The position numbers and the translations under genes were made by a program. A stretch of 9,223 nt of DNA from Trebonia sp. (GTDB taxonomy: Bacteria; Actinomycetota; Actinomycetes; Streptosporangiales; Streptosporangiaceae). Positions 1 through 6,404 of the stretch are shown in pieces (positions within the stretch are counted from its first letter, which is position 1; every line of letters starts with the position of its first letter). The notes under the pieces are model-generated. The model ran no database searches, was not told the DNA's origin, and saw nothing but the letters and a program-made list of their open reading frames with translations. The stretch is from contig JASHPP010000065.1 in the NCBI GenBank assembly GCA_030038035.1, positions 1 to 9,223 on the forward strand, written 5' to 3'.

Positions 1-81
1 GACACGCTGGTGGTGCGCACCGTGCTCGTACCGGCCAGCCTGCTTACCATCGGGGAGCGCGTCTGGTGGCCATCCCGCTGA
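1..81 (+). CDS. C-terminal end of an MMPL-family membrane transporter (partial)
   Basis: Frame 1 is open from the first base to a TGA at 79-81 and encodes 26 residues that begin [15 protein letters not shown] and finish GERVWWPSR. This is the typical end of actinobacterial MMPL/RND-type transporters (last transmembrane helix with D-T-x-V-R-x-x-L-V-P-A, then a short G-x-x-x-W-W-P basic tail). MMPL proteins are inner-membrane, proton-driven exporters of lipids or drugs, but the substrate cannot be told from this scrap. Its last 38 bases overlap the 3' end of the copper ATPase gene on the other strand, so the two genes converge. Recognition rests on a short but characteristic motif. The rest of the gene lies upstream of the window. 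Confidence 0.72.
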   Translation, partial: DTLVVRTVLVPASLLTIGERVWWPSR

Positions 82-2305
82 ACCGCCGCAGCCGCAGGCT
101 GTTCGTCACGACGAACACCGAGCTGAACGCCATCGCCCCGGCCGCGATCATCGGGTTGAGCAGGCCGAACGCGGCCAGCGGGATGGCCAGCGCGTTATAG
201 CCGAACGCCCAGCACAGGTTCTGCCTGATCGTCGTGAGCGTCCTCCTGGACAGGGCGATCGCGTCCGGCACGGCGAGCAGGTCGCCGCGGACGCAGGTGA
301 GGTCGCTGGCCTCGATCGCCGCGTCGGCGCCCGTGCCCATCGCCAGGCCCAGGTCGGCCTGGGCGAGCGCGGCGGCGTCGTTGACCCCGTCCCCGACCAT
401 GGCCACCACCCGGCCGGCCCCCTGGAGCCGCCTGACCACGTCGGCCTTGCCCTCAGGCAGGACGCCCGCGATCACGTCGCCGATCCCGACGGCGGCCGCC
501 ACCGCCCGGGCCGCGCGCTCGTTGTCGCCGGTCAGGAGCACGGGCCGCAGCCCTAGCCCGGCGAGCGTCGCGACGGCCTTCGCGGAGGTCGGCTTGACCG
601 TGTCGGCGACGGCGAACAATCCACGGGCGCGGCCGTCCCAGCCGGCGAACACCACGGTCCGGCCCGCTGTTTCGGCTTCGGCCGCCGCGCCGGCGAGATC
701 AGCGGGGATCTTCATGCCGTGTGCCCGGGCTAGCCAGCCGGCCCGGCCGAGCGCAACGTCGCGGCCCTCGACGACGCCTTGCACGCCGAGCCCTCGCGTG
801 CTGGCGAAGCCGGAGACGGCGGGCAGTTCCGCGCTGCCGCCGAGCCGCTCCCGCACGCCTGCCGCGATGGCCGCGCCGATCGGATGCTCGGAGGCGTCCT
901 CTACCGCGCCGGCCCGCCTGAGCAGTTCACCCAGGTCCGCGCCGTCGGCCACCACGTCGGCGAGCACCATCCGGCCGGTCGTGACGGTGCCGGTCTTGTC
1001 GAGCACGACGGTGTCCACGCTCCGGGTGGACTCAAGCACCTCCGGCCCCTTGATCAGGATGCCCAGCTGGGCTCCGCGCCCCGTGCCGACAAGCAGCGCG
1101 GTCGGGGTGGCGAGCCCCATCGCGCACGGGCAGGCGATGATCAGCACCGCGACCGCGGCCGCGACCGCCACGGCGGGCCGCTGACCCGCGGCCAGCCAGG
1201 CGAGGAGCGTGGCGGCGGCGAGCAGCAGCACGACGGGGACGAAAACGGCGCACACGCGGTCCGCGAGCCGCTGCACCGGCGCCTTGCCCGCCTGCGCCTG
1301 CGCGACCAGCCGGGCCATCTGGGCAAGCTGGGTGTCGGCGCCTACCCTGGTCGCGCGCACCACCAGCCGCCCGCCGACGTTCACGCAGCCGCCGGTCACC
1401 GCGTCCGCCGGCCCCACCTCGGCCGGCACCGGCTCGCCGGTCAGCATCGACGTGTCCACCGCCGAAGCGCCTGAGACGACCACCCCGTCGGCCGCGATCG
1501 TCTCCCCTGGCCGGACCACGAACTCGTCGCCAACGGCGAGGCGGTGCGCCGGCATGCGCACCTCGCGGCCGTCACGGAGCACCGCCGCGTCCTTCGCGCC
1601 CAGCGACAGCAGCGCGCGCAGCGCCCCTCCCGCCCGGCGCCTCGCCCGCGCCTCGAGGTAGCGGCCGAGCAGGATCAGCGCGGTCACGCCCGACGCCACC
1701 TCCAGGTAGGCGTGCCCTGAGCCGGTCGCCAGCGCGTAAAGCGACCACAGGTACGCCACCGCGACCCCCACGCTGACCAGGGTGTCCATGGTCAGCGCGC
1801 CGTGCCGTGCGGTCACGGCGGCGGCCCGGTGGAACGGCCACGCTCCCCAGGTGGCGACCGGTGTCGCCAGGCCCAGGCAGACCCACTCCCAGCCAGGGAA
1901 CGAGGCGCCCATCGCGAACACGGTGACCAGGATGGCCAGGGCCAGGCAAACCGCAAGCCGCCACCGCAGGGCGCCTGCGGCGGTGTCCGCGGGTGCGCTG
2001 TCCGCGGGTGCGCGGTCCTTCGCTTCGCCGTCCCCCGCTTCGCCGTCCGGCGCTTCGCCGTCCGGCGCGGTGGTGTCCGCGGCGCCAGCTCGCGCGGGCA
2101 CGGGCAATCCCGCCGTGTACCCCGCGCGTTCGACTGCTTCGATCAGGTCCGCGACCCCCAGCGACTCGGGATAGGACACCCACGCCGTCTCGGTCGCGAG
2201 GTTGACCGTCGCCCTGACGCCCTCGAGCCTGTTGAGCTTGCGCTCGACTCGGGCCGCGCATGAGGCGCACGTCATTCCGCCGATGGCGAGTTCCGTGGCG
2301 CTCAT
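44..2305 (-). CDS. copA: Copper-exporting P1B-type ATPase
   Basis: A complete 753-residue Cu(I)-translocating P1B-1 ATPase of the plasma membrane, which pumps cytosolic copper out using ATP. An N-terminal HMA metal-binding domain (about residues 5-68) carries GMTCASC with Cys13 and Cys16. An Asp/Glu/Ala/Pro-rich linker (about 73-110) follows, then the transmembrane core. Visible motifs: TGE (289-291) in the actuator domain, the CPC copper site (392-394) in the membrane, the phosphorylation site DKTGT with Asp436, SEHP (472-475) in the nucleotide-binding domain, TGDN (592-595) and GDGVND (638-643). Copper specificity is supported by the YN pair (703-704) after Asn696 and by M725-x-x-S728-S729 near the C-terminus. 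The ATG is preceded by a GGAGG ribosome binding site (2314-2318, 8-nt spacer). A CsoR-like palindrome lies at 2341-2359, so copper induction is likely. No csoR or copZ gene is in the window. Confidence 0.96.
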   Translation of the reverse strand: MSATELAIGGMTCASCAARVERKLNRLEGVRATVNLATETAWVSYPESLGVADLIEAVERAGYTAGLPVPARAGAADTTAPDGEAPDGEAGDGEAKDRAPADSAPADTAAGALRWRLAVCLALAILVTVFAMGASFPGWEWVCLGLATPVATWGAWPFHRAAAVTARHGALTMDTLVSVGVAVAYLWSLYALATGSGHAYLEVASGVTALILLGRYLEARARRRAGGALRALLSLGAKDAAVLRDGREVRMPAHRLAVGDEFVVRPGETIAADGVVVSGASAVDTSMLTGEPVPAEVGPADAVTGGCVNVGGRLVVRATRVGADTQLAQMARLVAQAQAGKAPVQRLADRVCAVFVPVVLLLAAATLLAWLAAGQRPAVAVAAAVAVLIIACPCAMGLATPTALLVGTGRGAQLGILIKGPEVLESTRSVDTVVLDKTGTVTTGRMVLADVVADGADLGELLRRAGAVEDASEHPIGAAIAAGVRERLGGSAELPAVSGFASTRGLGVQGVVEGRDVALGRAGWLARAHGMKIPADLAGAAAEAETAGRTVVFAGWDGRARGLFAVADTVKPTSAKAVATLAGLGLRPVLLTGDNERAARAVAAAVGIGDVIAGVLPEGKADVVRRLQGAGRVVAMVGDGVNDAAALAQADLGLAMGTGADAAIEASDLTCVRGDLLAVPDAIALSRRTLTTIRQNLCWAFGYNALAIPLAAFGLLNPMIAAGAMAFSSVFVVTNSLRLRRFSGMATRRAPRW
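1985..2089 (-). repeat. 15-bp tandem repeat (minisatellite) inside copA, about 7 units
   Basis: Read on the + strand, seven successive 15-nt units each begin with gtcc, at 1985, 2000, 2015, 2030, 2045, 2060 and 2075. Units 1 and 2 differ only at their last base, and units 3 to 5 share the ending gcttcgcc. On the coding strand each unit is five codons, giving the GEAPD / GEAGD / GEAKD and RAPAD / SAPAD series in the linker between the HMA domain and the first transmembrane helix. A length that is a multiple of three keeps the frame when units are gained or lost. Confidence 0.85.
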
Positions 2306-2340
2306 CAGGACAGCCTCCGCTTGCCGACCTACATCAATAC

Positions 2341-2359
2341 TATACCCCTGTAAGGTATA
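2341..2359 (-). promoter_or_regulatory. CsoR-like copper operator in the copA promoter
   Basis: TATACCCCTGTAAGGTATA is a 6-7-6 inverted repeat (TATACC / GGTATA) located 36 nt upstream of the copA start codon. It is an AT-rich island in otherwise GC-rich DNA. The G/C-core palindrome flanked by TATA arms resembles operators bound by the copper-sensing repressor CsoR in Actinobacteria and Firmicutes. On the copA strand a possible -10 (TATAGT, complement of 2339-2344) overlaps one arm, so a bound repressor would block RNA polymerase. I see no convincing -35. The link to CsoR is inferred from sequence form and the gene it precedes. Confidence 0.6.
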
Positions 2360-2389
2360 TCTGACGTGGACGCGCGGCGGCGGCGAGCC

Positions 2390-2434
2390 GATGCGGCCGA
2401 TAAGGATGCGCCTGATTAGGATGCGGCTCGGCGG
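2390..2434. repeat. Three 15-nt direct repeats spanning the 3' end of the sortase-substrate gene
   Basis: Units start gatgcg at 2390, 2405 and 2420. The first two (gatgcggccgataag and gatgcgcctgattag) match at 12 of 15 positions, and the third retains the first half. The second unit contains the stop codon (complement of 2416-2418) of the gene at 2416-2883, so the repeat runs from its last codons into the 3' untranslated stretch before copA. No function is evident. It is short enough to be a replication-slippage product. Confidence 0.5.
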
Positions 2435-2883
2435 GTGCGGGTGAGCCTTCTGCGGTAGGCGAGGCTGCCAAGGCCGGCCAGCATCGCGGCTCCGCCGGCC
2501 CCGAACAGCAGGCCATCCTGCAGTCCCGCCGTCCCGCCGCCCCCGGTCGCCGGGGCACCACTGGGGTACGGCTTGGCCGAGGGGATCGGCGGGTGGGTCG
2601 TGCTCGGCGCCTCCGTCGGGTTAGCCGTCGAGGTCGGGGACCGCTTCGGTGACGGCGATGCCTTCCCCGTGTGGCTCGCGGTCGGCCGCGGAGAGGCCGT
2701 CGCGGTGCTCGTATGCGGACGTGTCGCCGTACCCGACGGGGTGAATATCGACGGGGCAGTCGTAGACGAGGAACTTGTGCACGCGCAGACCGTTACCGCA
2801 ACAAGGACTATCAAGGCAGCGCAGCTTAGAGCCGTCAGCCTGGCACTGGCCACCGTTCCGCGAGTGATAATGCGCGCCTTCAT
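2416..2883 (-). CDS. Secreted Ser/Thr/Pro-rich protein with a sortase-type C-terminal sorting signal
   Basis: A 155-residue predicted surface protein. Residues 1-35 form a signal peptide with a basic start (K2, R4, R8) and a hydrophobic core (about 17-34) ending VCAC. Cys35 could be a lipidation site, although Cys at the second position of the box is atypical. Residues 36-108 are a low-complexity stalk dominated by Ser, Thr, Pro and Ala, likely extended and perhaps O-mannosylated. The C-terminus has the three parts of a cell-wall sorting signal: an LPxTG-like APATG (110-114) followed by a Gly run, a hydrophobic segment (about 124-143), and the basic tail RRRLTRTRR. The ATG is preceded by AAGGGAG (complement of 2888-2894). 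There is no folded domain between the two membrane signals. The divergent neighbour at 3022 is a sortase, which supports the role of sortase substrate. No named family is recognised. Alternatively it is a two-span or lipid-anchored stalk protein that is never cleaved. Confidence 0.72.
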   Translation of the reverse strand: MKARIITRGTVASARLTALSCAALIVLVAVTVCACTSSSSTTAPSIFTPSGTATRPHTSTATASPRPTASHTGKASPSPKRSPTSTANPTEAPSTTHPPIPSAKPYPSGAPATGGGGTAGLQDGLLFGAGGAAMLAGLGSLAYRRRLTRTRRAAS

Positions 2884-3021
2884 GAGGCTCCCTTATACGC
2901 TCGGCAGAAGACCATAAGGGTAAGCCCGTGGACGGCACTGGCACGCAATCGCATCTTTTCCATTTGAACTTCAGGCTACGCGGGTATCACGTTCTGCGGA
3001 AGACGGCAGGAAGGAAACGCG
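2884..3021. promoter_or_regulatory. Divergent intergenic region between the stalk protein and the sortase
   Basis: These 138 bases separate two divergent starts and must hold both promoters. A 7-bp inverted repeat, CCCTTAT (2890-2896) and ATAAGGG (2914-2920), is separated by 17 nt and lies in the leader of the - strand gene. It could be an operator or a hairpin. On the + strand TTGAAC (2964-2969) and TATCAC (2985-2990) are a weak promoter candidate with a short 15-nt spacer. The region is less GC-rich than the surrounding genes, as expected for promoter DNA. Confidence 0.45.
3008..3014 (+). promoter_or_regulatory. Ribosome binding site that fixes the TTG start of the sortase
   Basis: AGGAAGG lies 7 nt before a TTG at 3022. 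The other in-frame candidates (GTG at 3031, ATG at 3067) have no comparable purine run, so TTG is the best start. Confidence 0.7.
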
Positions 3022-3741
3022 TTGGGCGATGTGACCTGGCGGCGCATAGCCGGGTTGCGTGTTGTCATGTCCTGGCCGGACAGCGACAGGGCAGCCCCGC
3101 CCGACCCGCCTCCGGCCGGCAAATTCCGCGCCCGGGTCGCGGGAATCGCCGGTGCCTTGCTGCTGCTCGGCGGTGCCGTAACCATAGGCATCGCAATACT
3201 CGCCCAGCAGCACGCCCCGCAACCCAACGCCGCGGCGCGCGGCACCATCGGGCCCGCCGTTTCCGGCGCCAGAGGGCCGTCGCTGCGCCGTTCGCTGCCG
3301 CTGTCCGTGGACATCCCGGCGATTGGCGTGCATTCCAAACTCCTCTACCTTGGCCTGAACACGGACGGCACGATCCAGGTGCCATCGCTTACGACAAGTG
3401 CCAGCGAAGCAGCCTGGTACAAGTACTCGGCGACTCCCGGCCAGATCGGGGCGTCTGTCATCGAGGGGCACGTCGACAGTTATCGGGGTCCCGCCGTCTT
3501 TTTCCGCCTGGGCGCGCTCCGTCCGGGGGACACGGTCGATGTGATGCTCGCCGACGGAGACACGGCCATTTTCCGCGTCACAGGCGTGCGCGAGTACCTC
3601 AAGACCAGATTCCCGACCAGCGCCATTTATGGTTCGGCCAATTACGCTGCACTTCGGCTGATAACCTGCGGCGGCGTTTTCGATCCCGGCACTGGCCATT
3701 ACCTCAGCTCCGTCGTGGTATTCGCGTCCCTCGTTTCCTGA
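3022..3741 (+). CDS. Class F-like sortase (cysteine transpeptidase)
   Basis: A 239-residue sortase, an extracytoplasmic membrane-anchored transpeptidase that cleaves a C-terminal sorting motif and joins the protein to the cell envelope. A short cytoplasmic N-terminus is followed by one transmembrane helix (about 39-62), a flexible Pro/Ala/Gly linker and the sortase beta-barrel (about 92-239). The domain opens with PLSVDIPAIGV, usual in class E/F enzymes. The catalytic His is in EGHVDS (His150) and the nucleophile in LITCGG (Cys216). The end TGHYLSSVVVFASL matches the last barrel strands. There is no Arg after Cys216, where sortases usually place the third catalytic residue, so either another residue serves or the enzyme is atypical. 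It is divergent from a protein with an APATG sorting-like signal, its likely substrate. Class F is my best assignment from the TCGG.FD pattern, with class E as the alternative. Confidence 0.88.
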   Translation: MGDVTWRRIAGLRVVMSWPDSDRAAPPDPPPAGKFRARVAGIAGALLLLGGAVTIGIAILAQQHAPQPNAAARGTIGPAVSGARGPSLRRSLPLSVDIPAIGVHSKLLYLGLNTDGTIQVPSLTTSASEAAWYKYSATPGQIGASVIEGHVDSYRGPAVFFRLGALRPGDTVDVMLADGDTAIFRVTGVREYLKTRFPTSAIYGSANYAALRLITCGGVFDPGTGHYLSSVVVFASLVS

Positions 3742-3960
3742 TAGCAGGCAAGGAGCTGGCGCTGACCCCGCGCCAATAGCCGCCAAATGCCGGCAAGTAG
3801 TAAGTGGCTGCGTCGCCGGTCCCGCGCGGCCGCGCGGGCAGGTCACCTGGTCAGGTGCCGATGATGTGCGGGTTAGCGGTGGGGCGGGGCGTGCCAGGCT
3901 GGCCTGGGGCCCGGGCGGCTGTCCGGCGGCCATCTCAGATAGTGGGACAGCATCGGAAAC
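3742..3960. other. Convergent intergenic region with palindromes
   Basis: This 219-nt gap lies between the 3' ends of the sortase (+) and the MFS gene (-). I see no gene in it. It contains an 18-bp perfect palindrome at 3821-3838, a CACCTG-GT-CAGGTG inverted repeat at 3844-3857, and CCAGG-CTGG-CCTGG at 3894-3907. Such clustered dyads between converging genes suit bidirectional transcription termination, although no U-tract follows any of them. Confidence 0.5.
3821..3838. terminator. GC palindrome, possible bidirectional terminator
   Basis: CCCGCGCGGCCGCGCGGG is a perfect 18-bp palindrome. As RNA it would form a very stable hairpin from either strand, once the central bases open as a loop. 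It is 80 nt past the sortase stop and 123 nt past the MFS stop (on the other strand). With no U-tract it would be of the factor-independent type without a tail often proposed for actinomycetes, or just an mRNA-stabilising hairpin. Confidence 0.35.
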
Positions 3961-5529
3961 TTAGGACCCGGGACGCAGGTTTATTGTCCGTTTTATACCG
4001 ATTTCCGGCGGCCGCTCGGGTCCTATCTTGGCCGGCGGGCGCGGACAGCGCCCGGTATGGGTAGTTTGTCCGGCCGGCAGGCCGGGCGCAGGTTCCTGGC
4101 CCTGCGGCGTGCTGGCGCTGTGACCCCCCGCGTCAATAGGGCTGGCGCTGTGGCTCCCAGCGCCAGGCCCGGCATCCGGCGGCCGCTTGGCGATCGCCGA
4201 CACGGCCTCGGGGGCTTGGCGGCGGGCGATTCCGCGGTCGATGCGGCTGAGCGCGGGCAGCGCGAGCAGGCCGCACAGCAGCGTCGGCAGGCCGCCGACC
4301 ACCAGCGACCAGCGAGCACCGGCGTCCTGGCCGATCCAGCCCACGAGGGGCCCGCCGATCGGGGTAGAGCCCAGCCAGGCCAGCGCCCACAGCGCCATCA
4401 CGCGGCCGCGCATGCTCGGCTTGGCGGCGAGCTGGAGCGTTGTCTTGGCCATCGAGTTGAACGTGATGCTGCCGTACCCGACGAAGAGGAGCGCGATCAG
4501 CTCAAGTGGCATCGTCGGCACCGATGCCGCGACCAGGATGGCGATCCCCCAGCCGACCGAGGCCAGGGACAGCGCACGTGCCCGCGGGCGCGACCGGGCG
4601 GCCGAGACCAGGCCGCCCATCACGGCGCCGACGCCCATCACCGAGGCCATCACGCCATAGGCGGCGGCACCGCCGCCGAACACCTTGCTCGCCATCAGCG
4701 GCAGCGACACCTGGAACTCCCAGGCCAGCGTGCCGACGACGGCGATCATGGTCAGCGGGATGAGCAGTTCGGGCGTGCCGCGCACGTACCGCAGCCCCTG
4801 CCGGATCTGACCGCGCTCCCTGGGCACCCGGCCGGCGGGGTAGAGCTCGGGCGTACGCATCGCGGCCAGCGAGACAAGCACCGCGACATAGGACAGCGCG
4901 TTGCACGCGAAGCACAGCGCCAGGCCGAGCGCGGCGGCGAGCACGCCGCCGAGCGCCGCCCCGAACACCCGGGCCAGGTTCATCGAGACCGAGTTGAGCG
5001 TCACGGCGTTCGGCAGGTTCTCCTTCGGGACCATCTCCGAGATGAATGTCTGCCGCGCGGGGTTGTCGAAGACGTTGACGAGGCCGAGCGCGACCGCCAG
5101 CAGGTAGACGGTCCACAGCCGCATCTCGTGCGTGGCGGTGAGGATGGCGAACGCCCCGGCGAGCAGGCCGGCGCTCGTCTGGGTGACGTACAGCACGCGC
5201 CGCTTGTCCCAGCGGTCGGCGAACAGCCCTCCTGCCGGGCCGAACAGCAGCACAGGCAGGAACCGCGCGGCCGTCGTGAGCCCCAGCTGGGTGCCGCTGT
5301 GCGTGAGGCTGAGCACCAGGAAGGACTGGGCCACCGTCTGCATCCAGGTCCCGGCCATCGAGATGAGCTGCCCGCCGAAGAACAGCCGGTAGTTGCGGTG
5401 CCGCAGGGACGCGGCGACCCGGGTAGACGTGCGGCCCGCCCGCGGCGCGGTCTCGGCGCGGCCGGCTGGGCTGTCCTGAGTGGCTGTCACGGCTGGCGGC
5501 ACCGGCTCCCTGATCGTTTCCCTGGCCAT
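3961..5529 (-). CDS. MFS exporter of the MFS_3 (EntS-like / DHA3) group
   Basis: A complete 522-residue major facilitator, a proton-coupled inner-membrane exporter of a small molecule such as a drug, siderophore or secondary metabolite. After a hydrophilic N-terminus of about 45 residues comes RNYRLFFGGQLISMAGTWMQ (46-65), the signature opening of the MFS_3/EntS-like group. The loop motif GGLFADRWDKRRVL (100-113) is the MFS motif A between helices 2 and 3. DNPARQTFISEMVP (155-168) after helix 4 is likewise typical. Helices continue to about residue 427. The last 95 residues are a hydrophilic, Pro/Gly/Ala-rich tail with a small SHSAS / GHSAS repeat, longer than most relatives, and it may be divergent add-on sequence. 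The ATG has no clear ribosome binding site and a dyad sits 11 nt upstream, so leaderless translation is possible. No regulator gene adjoins it. Confidence 0.9.
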   Translation of the reverse strand: MARETIREPVPPAVTATQDSPAGRAETAPRAGRTSTRVAASLRHRNYRLFFGGQLISMAGTWMQTVAQSFLVLSLTHSGTQLGLTTAARFLPVLLFGPAGGLFADRWDKRRVLYVTQTSAGLLAGAFAILTATHEMRLWTVYLLAVALGLVNVFDNPARQTFISEMVPKENLPNAVTLNSVSMNLARVFGAALGGVLAAALGLALCFACNALSYVAVLVSLAAMRTPELYPAGRVPRERGQIRQGLRYVRGTPELLIPLTMIAVVGTLAWEFQVSLPLMASKVFGGGAAAYGVMASVMGVGAVMGGLVSAARSRPRARALSLASVGWGIAILVAASVPTMPLELIALLFVGYGSITFNSMAKTTLQLAAKPSMRGRVMALWALAWLGSTPIGGPLVGWIGQDAGARWSLVVGGLPTLLCGLLALPALSRIDRGIARRQAPEAVSAIAKRPPDAGPGAGSHSASPIDAGGHSASTPQGQEPAPGLPAGQTTHTGRCPRPPAKIGPERPPEIGIKRTINLRPGS

Positions 5530-5540
5530 CGGTAAGAACG

Positions 5541-5553
5541 TTAGCTCTGCTAA
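5541..5553 (-). promoter_or_regulatory. Inverted repeat TTAGC-TCT-GCTAA upstream of the MFS gene, likely operator
   Basis: A perfect 5-3-5 dyad lies 11 nt upstream of the MFS start codon, an AT-containing patch in GC-rich DNA. TTAGC/GCTAA half-sites with a short spacer are the form of many MarR-family operators, and MarR repressors commonly control MFS exporters. A -10-like TAACGT (complement of 5537-5542) overlaps the dyad and would put the transcription start close to the ATG. No MarR gene is in the window, so the regulator would have to be encoded elsewhere. The regulator class is inferred. Confidence 0.5.
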
Positions 5554-5563
5554 GGATCTTCCC

Positions 5564-5659
5564 GGGGCTGGGGGGCTGGGGGGCTGGAGGGGGGCGGGGG
5601 CTGGTGCGCGGGGGCCGGGGCAGCGGGGCGCGCGGGGGCGGGGGCGGGAGCGGGGGCGG
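5564..5659 (+). repeat. G-run tract with G-quadruplex potential
   Basis: This 96-nt stretch of the + strand is almost entirely G with single C or short interruptions. The first part has runs of 4, 6, 6, 6 and 5 G separated by CT, CT, CTGGA and C (5564-5600), and the last part repeats GGGGGC-like units up to the stop codon of the esterase remnant. Runs of four or more G with loops of 1 to 5 nt fit the usual G-quadruplex pattern many times over. It lies between the esterase remnant and the MFS promoter. On the - strand it is a poly-C tract that would be transcribed into the MFS gene's upstream region only if the remnant is still transcribed. Confidence 0.7.
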
Positions 5660-6064
5660 CTAGTTCGGGAGCGGCGCGACGGCGGTCTTGGTGAAGAAGG
5701 CCCAGATGATCTGGGCGGCCCCTGGGGTCTTGCCCTTGGGCGGCGGGAAGTTGTGGCCGCCGGTGTCGTAGACGGCGAACGCCAGCCGGGTGCCCGCGGT
5801 GCAGCTGTTCCACGTCGTGAGGGTCATCGCCGGGTACCGCGAGGTAACGGTCTGCCGCGTGCATTCATCGGTCGCGCGCAGCAGGCCGACCTCCACCGTG
5901 GCCGGGGGTGACTCCTTGCCATGCTCGCCGGGCTTGTATGGAACCCACGGATCGTCAAGCGCGTCGATCTGCAGGATCGTCAGCGGGCGCTTGACCACGC
6001 AGCCGGGCGGCGGGACTGGCCGCGCACGACGTTCATCGCCGACCTGCAGGGGCGGCGAGCTCAC
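5660..6064 (-). pseudogene. C-terminal remnant of a PHB-depolymerase / LpqC-like esterase
   Basis: A 134-residue frame whose residues from about 18 to 124 match the C-terminal half of the polyhydroxybutyrate depolymerase family (LpqC-like secreted alpha/beta-hydrolases of actinomycetes). PLTILQIDALDDPWVPY (27-43) corresponds to the strand and loop with the catalytic Asp (Asp38 by alignment with the usual HGTADPxVPY). TGGHNFP (101-107) contains the catalytic His104, and the Cys68/Cys88 pair and a final helix AQIIWAFF are also typical. The signal peptide, the oxyanion region and the nucleophile GxSxG, which make up the first 150 to 200 residues of the family, are missing. The GTG at 6062-6064 lacks a ribosome binding site and sits in sequence belonging to the kinase remnant. 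The frame is otherwise intact, suggesting recent truncation. I expect no esterase activity. Confidence 0.75.
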
Positions 6065-6290
6065 GGTGCGCGATTACGGCCCGGGCATCGCCCCCGCCGA
6101 CCTGCCGCATGTCTTCGACCGCTTCTACCGGTCGCTGTCGGCGCGCGCCGTGCCCGGGTCGGGACTGGGGCTGGCCGCCGCGCGCGAGGTCGCTCGCGGC
6201 CACGGCGGGACGATCGAGACCGAGCCGGCCGAAGGCGGCGGCACGCTGCTGCGGCTGACGGTGCCCGCCCGGCCCGCGGAAACCACCTGA
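6048..6290 (+). pseudogene. C-terminal ATP-binding remnant of a sensor histidine kinase
   Basis: From about 6051 the frame ending at TGA 6288-6290 reads as the final 80 residues of a HATPase_c domain. It has the G1 box RDYGPGI (DxGxG), the F box HVFDRFYRS, the G2 box GSGLGLA, then GHGGTIETEPAEGGGTLLRLTVP, the closing strand of membrane histidine kinases. The sensor region, HAMP linker, DHp domain with the phospho-accepting His, and the N box are all absent. Upstream in the same frame the codons match nothing kinase-like, because that DNA belongs to the esterase remnant. No ribosome binding site or start is associated with it. No response-regulator gene is present. I call it a non-functional fragment. 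Its boundary near 6045-6055 is estimated by eye. Confidence 0.78.
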
Positions 6291-6404
6291 GGGGAGCCGC
6301 GCCGGATCATGCTCTGCGCTCGGGACCGAGAATGTAGCATGGCCGAAGGTGCGGATATGAGGCATTTCGCAAACCGCGCGGATAAGTCGTCGTGACGTGA
6401 TGCG

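Noticed and set aside
234..1184. Long + strand ORF of 316 codons opposite copA.
   Set aside because: It is a shadow frame of a GC-rich gene: Ala/Pro/Ser/Arg-rich with no domain, and the - strand frame has complete P-type ATPase motifs.
2928..3779. 283-codon + strand ORF overlapping the sortase in another frame.
   Set aside because: It is Arg/His-rich without any domain, while the sortase frame has His150, Cys216 and a proper ribosome binding site.
3742..3960. Possible insertion-sequence end or attachment site, because of clustered palindromes.
   Set aside because: I found no matching second copy, no target duplication and no transposase or integrase fragment. Terminator-like dyads between convergent genes explain it better.
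4057..5535. 492-codon + strand ORF opposite the MFS gene.
   Set aside because: Its composition (Arg, Gly, Gln, His, Pro-rich) is typical of an antisense shadow, while the - strand frame is a clear 12-helix transporter.
5480..5911. + strand ORF through the G-run tract with Gly/Arg-rich protein.
   Set aside because: Its sequence is produced by the G tract itself, and it has no start signal.
6309..6395. Small + strand ORF (28 codons, beginning MLCARDRECS) in the leader of the secretion ATPase, a possible leader peptide.
   Set aside because: It has no ribosome binding site and no run of codons for one amino acid that would explain attenuation, and random ORFs of this length are expected.
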